Assembly (NCBI GenBank): GCA_964503685.1
Contig: CAZDAW010000111.1
Coordinates: 1-11,162, forward strand
Length of the DNA: 11,162 bases
From: CAZDAW01 sp964503685
Lineage (GTDB): Bacteria > Chloroflexota > Anaerolineae > Anaerolineales > Anaerolineaceae
Direction of reading: 5' to 3'
Of this stretch, positions 5,478 to 11,162 are shown in pieces. The first letter of the stretch is position 1; the number at the start of each line of letters is the position of its first letter. A program made the translations under genes and the position numbers. The notes beneath the pieces were generated by a model. It was not told the DNA's origin, did not search any database, and saw nothing but the letters and a program-made list of their open reading frames with translations.

Positions 5478-7598
5478 ATGAATACATTATCTCGTATTTC
5501 CACCCAATCGGGGCTTAAGCAGCGCACATCAGCGCAAAGCATCGTCGAGTTTGCAATTGCCCTGCCAATCCTTCTGCTGATTCTGTTCGGCATCATCGAA
5601 TTTGGCCGTCTCCTCCAGGCTTATCTGGCCATTGAAAACTCAGCCCGGTTTGGTGTGCGCTATGCCATCACAGGCGCGTACGACAGCCAGTATTGCGACG
5701 AGGCCGACGCCGCCCTGGGTTACACTACAGAAGACCTTAAAGACGGCAAGGCGGATTGTAAAATTCCTTCGACTGAAACCGATTGGGAAAAGAAGAGTGA
5801 ACAACTTCAAGACTGGGCGCGCCTGCCGTCGATCTGGGATGCGGCTCAAGCAGGCAGCACAGGCATATTTTATCAGCCCGATTCATCGGTAAATTATCTG
5901 GGATTTCTGCAAAATGTATCGGACACTTTCAACGCCACTTATCTCGGCGTTCCCACCGAACGCGGCTACTTCAGCGTAACCGTCTGCAGTAACCGAACAG
6001 GCGTAGCCGTTGACCCAAATCTCTATTACTATAATAATGACCCCAAGGATGAAAATCTCTACCCGCAGCCCTGTCGGGTTGGCGCCAAATACATGGATGA
6101 TGCCGGCGGGCCGGGCGACCGGGTGCGGATTCTGGTCACCTTCCGCCATCCATTCATCACACCTTTCCTGTCCAACATCTGGAACAGCGTCAGAATATCA
6201 GCTCAGCGGGAAGGGATCGTCGAGAAATTCCGTACATCACGGGTGACAGGTTTATCCGGCAGCCTAGCCCTGTTGCCGACCTGGACTCTGACGCCGTCAA
6301 TAACGCCGACCGCTTCGGACACGCCGACTCCAACCCATACCAATACGCCTGAAGCAACCACCACGCCGACCAACACCCGGACGCCAACCAAGACGCCGAC
6401 CGCGACGAAGACTCCCACACCTTCAAAGACTCCGACCCAGACCCCGACCCCGGCTTGCGGCAAGTTAACCGTCAGTAGCCCAATTAAGTTAAATGACGGC
6501 AGTAAATATCTGGAAGTGACGCTGACCAATACAGATCAGAATTACCCGATAACGATCACCAGGGTAACATTGGGTTGGGATGGCGATTGGCACGACGAGG
6601 TTGATTCACGACCCAATAAATATTTTGACGAGTATGTCTGGGAAGGCTCCACGACGATTCTCAATCCTTCCAATATCTTATTGACCACATCAGGATTTAG
6701 CCATACGGTTAGCCAGAATATTAATGCCAACAGCGATGGCGATTTCAGGCTGGTTTTCAAAGAAGGATTTAAATATTACCACGGCAGCGATTTCACATTG
6801 AACTTTGATTATACCGTGGCCGGTTTGACCTGCAACGCCAACGAAGTTACTGGTAAAAATGGCCCGGTAATCGTACCGACCATGCCGCCTGATCCCATCG
6901 CCGGCGATTTTTCATTCAGCGCAAATGTCACCAATCCGGGTGGGCAGGTCAATCAGGTACGGTTTATGGTTTATAATTCGAGCAATACGCTCGTTCATGA
7001 CTGGACAGAATCATCGGTTCCCTATTGTTTCAACGGCGACGGCGGTTCCAAATGTTACACATTGACCCCTCTGGTTGATGTATGGAGCCGCGGCTATCTG
7101 GTAGCGAATGGGACTTACACCTTGCAGATAGAGGCTTCGAATAAAGATAGCCCCTCAAAACTCTATACGCGGATAAAGCGTACTTTCAGAATCACCTCGG
7201 ATACGCCGACGCCAACCTTTACCCCGACGAAAACCTTCACGCCAACAATTACGTCAACGCCGACGATAACCAGAACGCCAACGATAACCAGGACGCCAAC
7301 CAAAACATTGACGCCAACAAAAACATTGACGCCTTCTAAAACGCCAACCAAAACATTGACGCCGACCAAAACAGATACACCGCCGGCAACCAATACACCG
7401 ACAAAAACCGCGACCAAAACCAGTACGCCCACCAAGACTGCTACACCTGAAGCAACCAATACGCCGACGATAACCAAAACTTACACATTAGCGCCCACCA
7501 ACACGCCCACGAAAACCAACACCCCGGCGCCCAGCAAGACGCCGACCAGGACGCCTACGCCCTGTCTGACTCCCTTTGAAATGGGCGGCTGTAAGTAA
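5478..7598 (+). CDS. TadE-domain protein with two Thr/Pro stalks and beta-sandwich-like ectodomains
   Basis: 706-residue mosaic surface protein. The leader ends in A19-QSIVE-FAIALP, with Glu at +5 as in Flp-type pseudopilins but Ala instead of Gly before the predicted cut. One membrane helix (about 24-46) is followed by IEFGRLLQAYLAIENSARFG, a classic TadE match. A first ectodomain (about 60-262) contains DRVRILVTFRHPFITPFL, typical of long TadE proteins. Stalk 1 (270-325) is Thr/Pro/Lys-rich. Domain B (about 327-465) is beta-rich and bracketed by Cys327 and Cys452, perhaps disulfide-linked. Domain C (about 472-575) resembles an Ig-like fold (NQVRFMVYNSSNTLVHDW, NGTYTLQIEASN) with Cys517/Cys526. 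Stalk 2 (576-695) ends in CLTPFEMGGCK (Cys696 and Cys705). The reading frame is open far upstream, but the TadE start fixes ATG 5478, four nt after the previous stop, so translation is likely coupled. There is no LPxTG or C-terminal membrane anchor. A cell-surface, stalked adhesin or pilus tip role is inferred. Confidence 0.9.
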   Translation: MNTLSRISTQSGLKQRTSAQSIVEFAIALPILLLILFGIIEFGRLLQAYLAIENSARFGVRYAITGAYDSQYCDEADAALGYTTEDLKDGKADCKIPSTETDWEKKSEQLQDWARLPSIWDAAQAGSTGIFYQPDSSVNYLGFLQNVSDTFNATYLGVPTERGYFSVTVCSNRTGVAVDPNLYYYNNDPKDENLYPQPCRVGAKYMDDAGGPGDRVRILVTFRHPFITPFLSNIWNSVRISAQREGIVEKFRTSRVTGLSGSLALLPTWTLTPSITPTASDTPTPTHTNTPEATTTPTNTRTPTKTPTATKTPTPSKTPTQTPTPACGKLTVSSPIKLNDGSKYLEVTLTNTDQNYPITITRVTLGWDGDWHDEVDSRPNKYFDEYVWEGSTTILNPSNILLTTSGFSHTVSQNINANSDGDFRLVFKEGFKYYHGSDFTLNFDYTVAGLTCNANEVTGKNGPVIVPTMPPDPIAGDFSFSANVTNPGGQVNQVRFMVYNSSNTLVHDWTESSVPYCFNGDGGSKCYTLTPLVDVWSRGYLVANGTYTLQIEASNKDSPSKLYTRIKRTFRITSDTPTPTFTPTKTFTPTITSTPTITRTPTITRTPTKTLTPTKTLTPSKTPTKTLTPTKTDTPPATNTPTKTATKTSTPTKTATPEATNTPTITKTYTLAPTNTPTKTNTPAPSKTPTRTPTPCLTPFEMGGCK
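6285..6452 (+). repeat. Thr/Pro-rich stalk 1, degenerate coding repeat
   Basis: Fifty-six codons built from ACG/ACC/ACT and CCG/CCA/CCC, with Lys, Ala, Ser and Asn between (e.g. TPTKTPTATKTPTPSKTPTQ). It links the first TadE ectodomain to domain B. Such tracts are expected to be extended, and to be O-glycosylated in some bacteria (inference). Confidence 0.85.
7203..7562 (+). repeat. Thr/Pro-rich stalk 2 with 18-bp tandem units
   Basis: 120 codons of Thr-Pro repeat. Two 18-bp units encoding TITRTP stand in tandem (7263-7280 and 7281-7298, 17 of 18 identical). Three near-identical units encoding TKTLTP or TKTLTPS-like hexapeptides follow (7299-7316, 7317-7334, 7347-7364). The near-identity of adjacent units suggests recent slippage or unequal recombination. 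Confidence 0.85.
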
Positions 7599-7621
7599 AC
7601 ACTAAAACGATCAAGCGCTTT

Positions 7622-7662
7622 CGGGGTGATCCTTAGATAATTTGGATCACCCCGTTTGTGTT
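7622..7662 (+). terminator. Rho-independent terminator of the Tad-like cassette
   Basis: A perfect 11-bp stem, CGGGGTGATCC (7622-7632) with GGATCACCCCG (7644-7654), has an 11-nt loop and is followed by TTTGTGTT. It lies 23 nt after the stop codon of the stalked TadE gene. Confidence 0.88.
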
Positions 7663-7670
7663 AGTATAAT
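7642..7670 (+). promoter_or_regulatory. promoter of the kinase/regulator operon, overlapping the terminator
   Basis: A perfect TATAAT lies at 7665-7670. Seventeen nt upstream is TTGGAT (7642-7647, 3 of 6 to the -35 consensus), partly inside the 3' arm of the terminator stem. Transcription would start near 7677, just before ATG 7679 and 26 nt before ATG 7703. Confidence 0.6.
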
Positions 7671-7678
7671 TAAAAACA

Positions 7679-9883
7679 ATGAAGGATTATTCAAGGCAGC
7701 GTATGATTTTTACCAGCAAATCCTGGCTGTTTATTCCAGCCGGATTGACCTATTTCGCCTTATACACGGCCTGGTTGTTATTAGCTTCTCCTGCCGATCT
7801 GATCCAGACCTTGGTCGGCCGGCTTGCATTGCTTTTTCCATTACTTGCAGCAGCTTTGTTGTCATTCATCGCCGGTCGGAGAAATATCGTCGCCAGATTT
7901 CAGAACGCCTGGCGCTATATCGGCATGGGTCTGGCACTGTGGCTCTCTGGCAACCTGATCCGCCTTGGGTATGATCTTTTTTCCCCTACCGGCTTACCCG
8001 CGATTCCTCTTGACGATAGCTGTCTGATAGCGGGATATATCTTCCTGATCTGGGGACTTGCATTATTCCTCGCCTACCCTCGCCAGCGGTTCGGCCTGTT
8101 GCGATTCTGGATAGAAATGATGATTTCGTCTGGCGCAATCGTCACCCTTGGATGGCTGATTTTCATTCAACCAATTCTAACTGGCATTTCCGTAAATTCC
8201 GGCAGGGCTGTATGGGGCGTCATATACCCAATCATGGATCTGGTTGCCCTTGTAATTGCAGCAAATGCGCTGCTCATTGCCGAACTTCGCCGGCTGCGCG
8301 CCAGTCTGTCGTTGATCGTACCAGGGTTAACCGCCGTCCTGGTTGGCGACCTGGGTTATTCCTACCTGTTCTTACACGGACAGTATCAGACCGGTAATGT
8401 GTTGGATATTGGCTGGGTACTGGGATATCTCCTTATTTCAATTGGGGCAGTGATTCAATTATCCGATTCAAATCAGGGCTCCATTTTTCAATCCAGGGTG
8501 TCAATAAAAACGATTCAGCGCGCACAGGCCGTGCTGCCGTTTGCGGCAACCTTCGCCCTGGTTTGGTATTCACTGGTTAGCTGGCAGATGAACGGCAACC
8601 TGCCGCCTCAGGCCTTATGGATCTCAATCGCTTTAATCGTCGTCCTGATCGCCGACCAGGGCATTCGCGCTGGAGAATATGAATTGAGGGAATACGCCTG
8701 GTTGCTGGATAACGCCGCCGAGCCTGCTTTTATCTGCGATATAAAAGGGCGAATCAAACTGGCAAATCCGGCATTTACCAAAGCCCTGGAAATTTCGCCT
8801 GAAGAAATTCTATCCGACAGGAAGATCATCGATTTTGTTAATGAAGTTTCTGATCCCTCCGGAAAATTAAATCCGGCTGTCTGGAACGGTTGGTCAGGCG
8901 AAGTTCAGGTCCGCCGTATAGATGGCCTGTCTTTTCCGGCGTATCTCTCTTTGCGCCCGATTGCCAGGGAAGAAGTAGGATTTCAGGCGTTAGCCGGCAC
9001 TTTCCACGACCTGACCGAACAGAAGCGCCAGCAACAGACACTGCAGGAAGCATATAAACAGGTTGCTCTGGCGCGCCAGAATCTGGCAGTTTTAAATGAG
9101 CAATTAGAGGAAAGAGTGGCTGAAAAGACAGAACGGTTGAGCCAGGCATATCAGCAATTGGCCGAACAACACCAGACGTTGCAGTCGCTGGATCAATTGA
9201 AATCAGATTTTATCTCTCTGGTATCGCACGAATTGCGGGCGCCGCTCACCAACATCAGCGGGGGCATCGAACTGGTTTTACAGGGACAAAATAAAATCTC
9301 TCCACAGGTTGGCCGGTCGCTGGTGCTGGTGCAGGCAGAAATCCGCCGCCTGAGTCATTTTGTCGAAACGATATTGGACCTGTCAGCCCTGGAAGCAGGG
9401 AAAATGCCCTTTTATTCCATTCCTGTTCAACTGGAAGATGTTGTAAGTGAACTCCGACAGCAGTTCACTTCGGTCGCCGGGGCAGAAAGATTGGTCTGGG
9501 AAATTCCATCACATTTGCCCTACCTGATGGCCGATGAGCGCGCCCTGACCAGCATTCTGTTTCATCTGATCGATAACGCCCTTAAATATGCACCGGAGGG
9601 CGAGATAAAAATCAATGCGGTAAGTAAAAACGGAAAAGTATTTATCAGCGTGAGCGACCGCGGACCCGGAATCTCACAGGATCAGATTCCCCTACTATTT
9701 GAAAAATTTCAGCGATTAAACAGCGGCGACGCGCAGACTGTTTACGGTCACGGCCTAGGTTTATATATTGCCCGGCGTTTGCTTCAGGCAATGGCGGGCG
9801 ATATTCAGATGAAAAACCTGCCAGAAGGGGGAGCCTGTTTCGAGTTCTGGCTGCCATCAGTTGAGGATAGCAATGAAGAATAA
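7679..9883 (+). CDS. polytopic membrane histidine kinase with PAS domain
   Basis: Sensor kinase of a two-component system, 734 residues from ATG 7679. The first 330 or so residues hold roughly nine membrane helices with little periplasmic sequence, pointing to sensing within or near the membrane; DDSCLIAGYIF and PIMDLVALVIAANAL look like the conserved patches of polytopic MASE-like sensor regions (tentative). A PAS domain (about 339-445; LLDNAAEPAFICDIKGRIKL) ends in a PAC-like FHDLTEQ. A Gln/Glu-rich coiled coil (about 447-508) follows. HisKA has SDFISLVSHELRAPLTN with the phospho-accepting His517. HATPase_c has N-box HLIDNALKYAP (Asn633), G1 DRGPGIS, F-box FEKFQRL and G2 GHGLGLYIARRL. All catalytic motifs are intact. 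The residue four after His is Ala521, not Thr or Asn. A downstream ATG (7703) has its own AAGG site and would give 726 residues; either start is possible. It overlaps the regulator gene by 11 nt. The stimulus is unknown. Confidence 0.95.
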   Translation: MKDYSRQRMIFTSKSWLFIPAGLTYFALYTAWLLLASPADLIQTLVGRLALLFPLLAAALLSFIAGRRNIVARFQNAWRYIGMGLALWLSGNLIRLGYDLFSPTGLPAIPLDDSCLIAGYIFLIWGLALFLAYPRQRFGLLRFWIEMMISSGAIVTLGWLIFIQPILTGISVNSGRAVWGVIYPIMDLVALVIAANALLIAELRRLRASLSLIVPGLTAVLVGDLGYSYLFLHGQYQTGNVLDIGWVLGYLLISIGAVIQLSDSNQGSIFQSRVSIKTIQRAQAVLPFAATFALVWYSLVSWQMNGNLPPQALWISIALIVVLIADQGIRAGEYELREYAWLLDNAAEPAFICDIKGRIKLANPAFTKALEISPEEILSDRKIIDFVNEVSDPSGKLNPAVWNGWSGEVQVRRIDGLSFPAYLSLRPIAREEVGFQALAGTFHDLTEQKRQQQTLQEAYKQVALARQNLAVLNEQLEERVAEKTERLSQAYQQLAEQHQTLQSLDQLKSDFISLVSHELRAPLTNISGGIELVLQGQNKISPQVGRSLVLVQAEIRRLSHFVETILDLSALEAGKMPFYSIPVQLEDVVSELRQQFTSVAGAERLVWEIPSHLPYLMADERALTSILFHLIDNALKYAPEGEIKINAVSKNGKVFISVSDRGPGISQDQIPLLFEKFQRLNSGDAQTVYGHGLGLYIARRLLQAMAGDIQMKNLPEGGACFEFWLPSVEDSNEE
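7693..7696 (+). promoter_or_regulatory. Shine-Dalgarno site supporting an internal kinase start at 7703
   Basis: AAGG is six nt before ATG 7703. ATG 7679 has no such site and lies almost at the predicted transcript start, so translation would either be leaderless from 7679 or begin at 7703. Confidence 0.45.
9863..9866 (+). promoter_or_regulatory. Shine-Dalgarno site of the response regulator, inside the kinase gene
   Basis: GAGG is six nt before ATG 9873, within the last codons of the kinase. It argues against the in-frame TTG at 9861, which would overlap it. Confidence 0.75.
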
Positions 9884-10577
9884 AGTGTTGATAGTGGACG
9901 ACGATGTGACTCTGGCGCGTTTTTTGAGTGAATTCTTCGTGGAAGACGGTTTTCAAACAGTGACCGCGCTGAATGGCGCCGAGGCGTTACGCCAGGCTTA
10001 CAAGGAACATCCGGATATCGTCATTTTAGATGTTATGATGCCGGGGATGGATGGATGGGAAGTTTGCGCCCGTTTGCGTGAGATGTCGCGTATTCCCATC
10101 ATTTTGCTGACAGGCAAAACGACCGAAGCAGACAAACTACGGGGTTTCCGCCTGGGCATCGACGATTACGTAACCAAGCCATTCAGCTTTGCCGAACTGG
10201 CCGCGCGAGTGCGGGCTGTTTTGGCCCGCTCACAAACAGAAGAACAATTGGAACAAAACGAACTGGTATTTGGCGATCTGGTCGTCGATCTGGCTAAAAA
10301 ACAGGCCCGGCGCGGGGCAGACGTTATTTCGCTGACGCCCACGGAGTACCGCCTCCTCGAACATCTGGCAAACCACAAAGGGCGCGCCATATCAGAAGCC
10401 GAGCTGGCTCAGCAGGTGTGGGGAAATTATCGCGAAGAAGACACCAATGCCGTGCGCCGTTATATCTGGCTGCTGCGCCAGAAGATTGAAATAAATCCCG
10501 CACATCCCAGACTGATCCTGACTGTGCGCGGCTTTGGCTACCGGATGGGCAGCGGTCAATTACCGGGAAATGATTGA
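9873..10577 (+). CDS. OmpR/PhoB-family response regulator
   Basis: 234-residue DNA-binding regulator, the probable phosphorylation partner of the kinase just upstream. The receiver domain (about 3-115) has the acidic pair Asp9/Asp10 (LIVDDD), phospho-acceptor Asp53 (VILDVMMPGMDGWEV), switch Thr80 (ILLTGK) and Lys102 (DDYVTKPFSFAELAARV). All key residues are present. The C-terminal winged helix (about 130-230) has the OmpR/PhoB pattern: LTPTEYRLLEHLANHKGR, an EEDTNAVRRYIWLLRQKI recognition helix region, and LTVRGFGYRM. ATG 9873 is chosen for its GAGG site; it overlaps the kinase stop by 11 nt, so translation is probably coupled and the two form one operon. No direct-repeat operator was recognised with confidence, so targets are unknown. 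Confidence 0.96.
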   Translation: MKNKVLIVDDDVTLARFLSEFFVEDGFQTVTALNGAEALRQAYKEHPDIVILDVMMPGMDGWEVCARLREMSRIPIILLTGKTTEADKLRGFRLGIDDYVTKPFSFAELAARVRAVLARSQTEEQLEQNELVFGDLVVDLAKKQARRGADVISLTPTEYRLLEHLANHKGRAISEAELAQQVWGNYREEDTNAVRRYIWLLRQKIEINPAHPRLILTVRGFGYRMGSGQLPGND

Positions 10578-10604
10578 TCATTCAAGAGTCAAATCTGGAA
10601 ATTG

Positions 10605-10613
10605 TGGTATGAT
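10605..10613 (+). promoter_or_regulatory. possible extended -10 promoter for the small downstream gene
   Basis: TGGTATGAT fits an extended -10 (TGn then TATGAT, 5 of 6 to TATAAT). No -35 hexamer is seen at the right distance. Transcription would start near 10620. Read-through from the regulator operon is the alternative. Confidence 0.35.
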
Positions 10614-10634
10614 TCGGGCGAGGTTAATTTAGAA

Positions 10635-11000
10635 ATGACGGATGAAAAGATCACAATTATTGAAGGGCCGCCTCCTACATTTAGCGAGGTACAAGACGGC
10701 TGGGCATTGGGCTTAAATGAAACCCCCTATTTATTCGAGTTATCGTTGACCCAACTGCGCACATTCAACGGCCCGGCGCTGGTTGAACGCTGTCACCGCG
10801 CCTGGCGCAACCGCGCGCCGATCTATCTGGAATACCGGGATACACTGGGCTTAGAGCAGCGAGCGCCCATTCTGGCAGCTCGTTCAGTACAAACGGATGC
10901 CGGGCAGGTTTTATTCCTGTGGGTGCGTCGCGAATTGGAAGAGGTTGAAACCGAAATCGATATCAGCGATGATGAGGATGCCACCGACGATAACGAATAG
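10635..11000 (+). CDS. small acidic protein of unknown function
   Basis: 121-residue soluble protein without signal peptide, membrane helix or Cys-rich motif. It has an N-terminal ITIIEGPPPTF segment, a central stretch with LSLTQLRTFNGPALVERCHR, AWRNRAPIYLEYRD and VLFLWVRREL, and a strongly acidic tail (EVETEIDISDDEDATDDNE). The pattern looks like a compact mixed alpha/beta domain, and I have the impression that it belongs to a conserved family in Anaerolineae genomes, but I cannot name it. ATG 10635 is preferred; GAGG at 10620-10623 is 11 nt upstream, long but usable. The in-frame TTG at 10602 has no clear ribosome site. It lies 57 nt after the response regulator and may be cotranscribed with it or have its own promoter. 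The function is not inferable from sequence. Confidence 0.8.
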   Translation: MTDEKITIIEGPPPTFSEVQDGWALGLNETPYLFELSLTQLRTFNGPALVERCHRAWRNRAPIYLEYRDTLGLEQRAPILAARSVQTDAGQVLFLWVRRELEEVETEIDISDDEDATDDNE

Positions 11001-11033
11001 TTCTTGTTGATTAATAACACATTCCAAAAATCA

Positions 11034-11075
11034 GAAACCCCGGTGATTTCAATCGGGGTTTCATAGTTAATTTTG
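11034..11075 (+). terminator. Rho-independent terminator after the small gene
   Basis: A perfect 9-bp stem, GAAACCCCG (11034-11042) with CGGGGTTTC (11054-11062), has an 11-nt loop and is followed by an AT-rich stretch with TTTT (11071-11074). It lies 33 nt after the stop codon. The T-run is offset from the stem, so strength is moderate. Confidence 0.7.
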
Positions 11076-11108
11076 ACTTGCTGCGCATTAACTGGCAATA
11101 GACGCGAT

Positions 11109-11141
11109 AAACGCCTGGGTGAGGGGGGCACCCAAGCGTTT
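11109..11141. repeat. imperfect inverted repeat (second hairpin) near the window end
   Basis: AAACGC-C-TGGGTG (11109-11121) pairs with CACCCA-A-GCGTTT (11129-11141): 12 pairs with one mismatch and a seven-base loop AGGGGGG. An AT-rich run (11145-11162) follows. It may be a second or convergent terminator, or an element ahead of the next gene; the region 11001-11162 holds no coding sequence that I can support. Confidence 0.55.
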
Positions 11142-11162
11142 GGTACTTATTTTATATCATAA

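Noticed and set aside
4889..5596. Long open frame on the - strand (235 codons) opposite the TadG-like gene
   Set aside because: No recognisable domain, low-complexity Arg/Gly/Ile composition, and it lies fully antisense to a gene with clear motifs; a codon-bias shadow.
7163..7477. - strand open frame encoding Val/Gly repeats (VGVLVGV)
   Set aside because: It is the antisense reading of the Thr/Pro stalk; the repeat comes from ACG/CCG codons on the + strand.
7203..7562. CRISPR-like or direct-repeat array
   Set aside because: The repeats are in frame, contiguous and encode Thr/Pro; there are no spacers of even length and no cas genes.
7563..7598. C-terminal cell-wall sorting signal on the stalked TadE protein
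   Set aside because: No LPxTG-like motif, hydrophobic segment or basic tail; the protein ends CLTPFEMGGCK.
7642..7974. 110-codon + strand frame overlapping the start of the kinase
   Set aside because: It begins inside the terminator hairpin, has no ribosome site and overlaps the kinase membrane region in another frame.
11073..11101. Promoter starting with TTGACT for a gene beyond the window
   Set aside because: At 16-18 nt spacing the -10 candidates are GCAATA, CAATAG and AATAGA, which match the consensus poorly.

Overview
The window looks like an ordinary chromosomal stretch of a Chloroflexota bacterium, most probably Anaerolineae. That is an inference from style, not from a marker gene: roughly 50% GC, extracytoplasmic proteins full of Thr-Pro 'TPTxTPT' stalks, a zinc-ribbon protein with an FCPNTGK box, and TadE/TadG proteins carrying very large ectodomains. 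Every gene I can support lies on the + strand. No RNA gene, CRISPR array, insertion sequence or attachment site was seen.

Layout. (1) Positions 1-2700: the 3' part of an FtsK/SpoIIIE-type DNA translocase, whose N-terminus lies off the window, followed after 16 nt by a membrane-anchored zinc-ribbon/SH3-like protein. A strong hairpin terminator (2716-2780) closes this unit. (2) Positions 2788-7662: a good sigma70-like promoter (TTGACT, 17 nt, TATTTT), a roughly 106-nt leader, then a three-gene Tad-like surface cassette. The first gene is a TadE-like pseudopilin. The second is a TadG-like protein with a von Willebrand A domain; its start overlaps the first gene by 68 nt. The third is a TadE protein extended by two Thr/Pro stalks and two probable beta-sandwich domains. 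A second perfect hairpin terminator (7622-7662) follows. (3) Positions 7665-10577: a consensus TATAAT box, then a polytopic PAS-containing histidine kinase and an OmpR/PhoB-type response regulator that overlap by 11 nt. (4) Positions 10605-11162: a small acidic protein of unknown function, a terminator hairpin and a second imperfect hairpin near the end.

How the genes fit together. FtsK belongs to chromosome segregation and septal DNA pumping; its partner looks like a surface-exposed protein with no known link to that process. The cassette encodes envelope proteins whose N-termini resemble substrates of the Tad prepilin peptidase (G/A before QSxVE in both TadE proteins, but not in the TadG protein). 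The Tad motor, peptidase, secretin and major pilin genes are not in this window, so the cassette is either a satellite of a distant tad locus or has a pilus-independent adhesive role. The kinase/regulator pair is a separate transcription unit, and nothing in the sequence proves that it controls the pilus-like genes.

Most notable points: the vWA domain interrupted by an Asp-rich insertion containing an exact EF-hand/dockerin-type loop, the 68-nt out-of-phase overlap between the first two cassette genes, the mosaic stalked TadE protein with 18-bp tandem repeats, and the compact terminator/promoter/start arrangement before the kinase. I see no clearly new defence or mobile system here.
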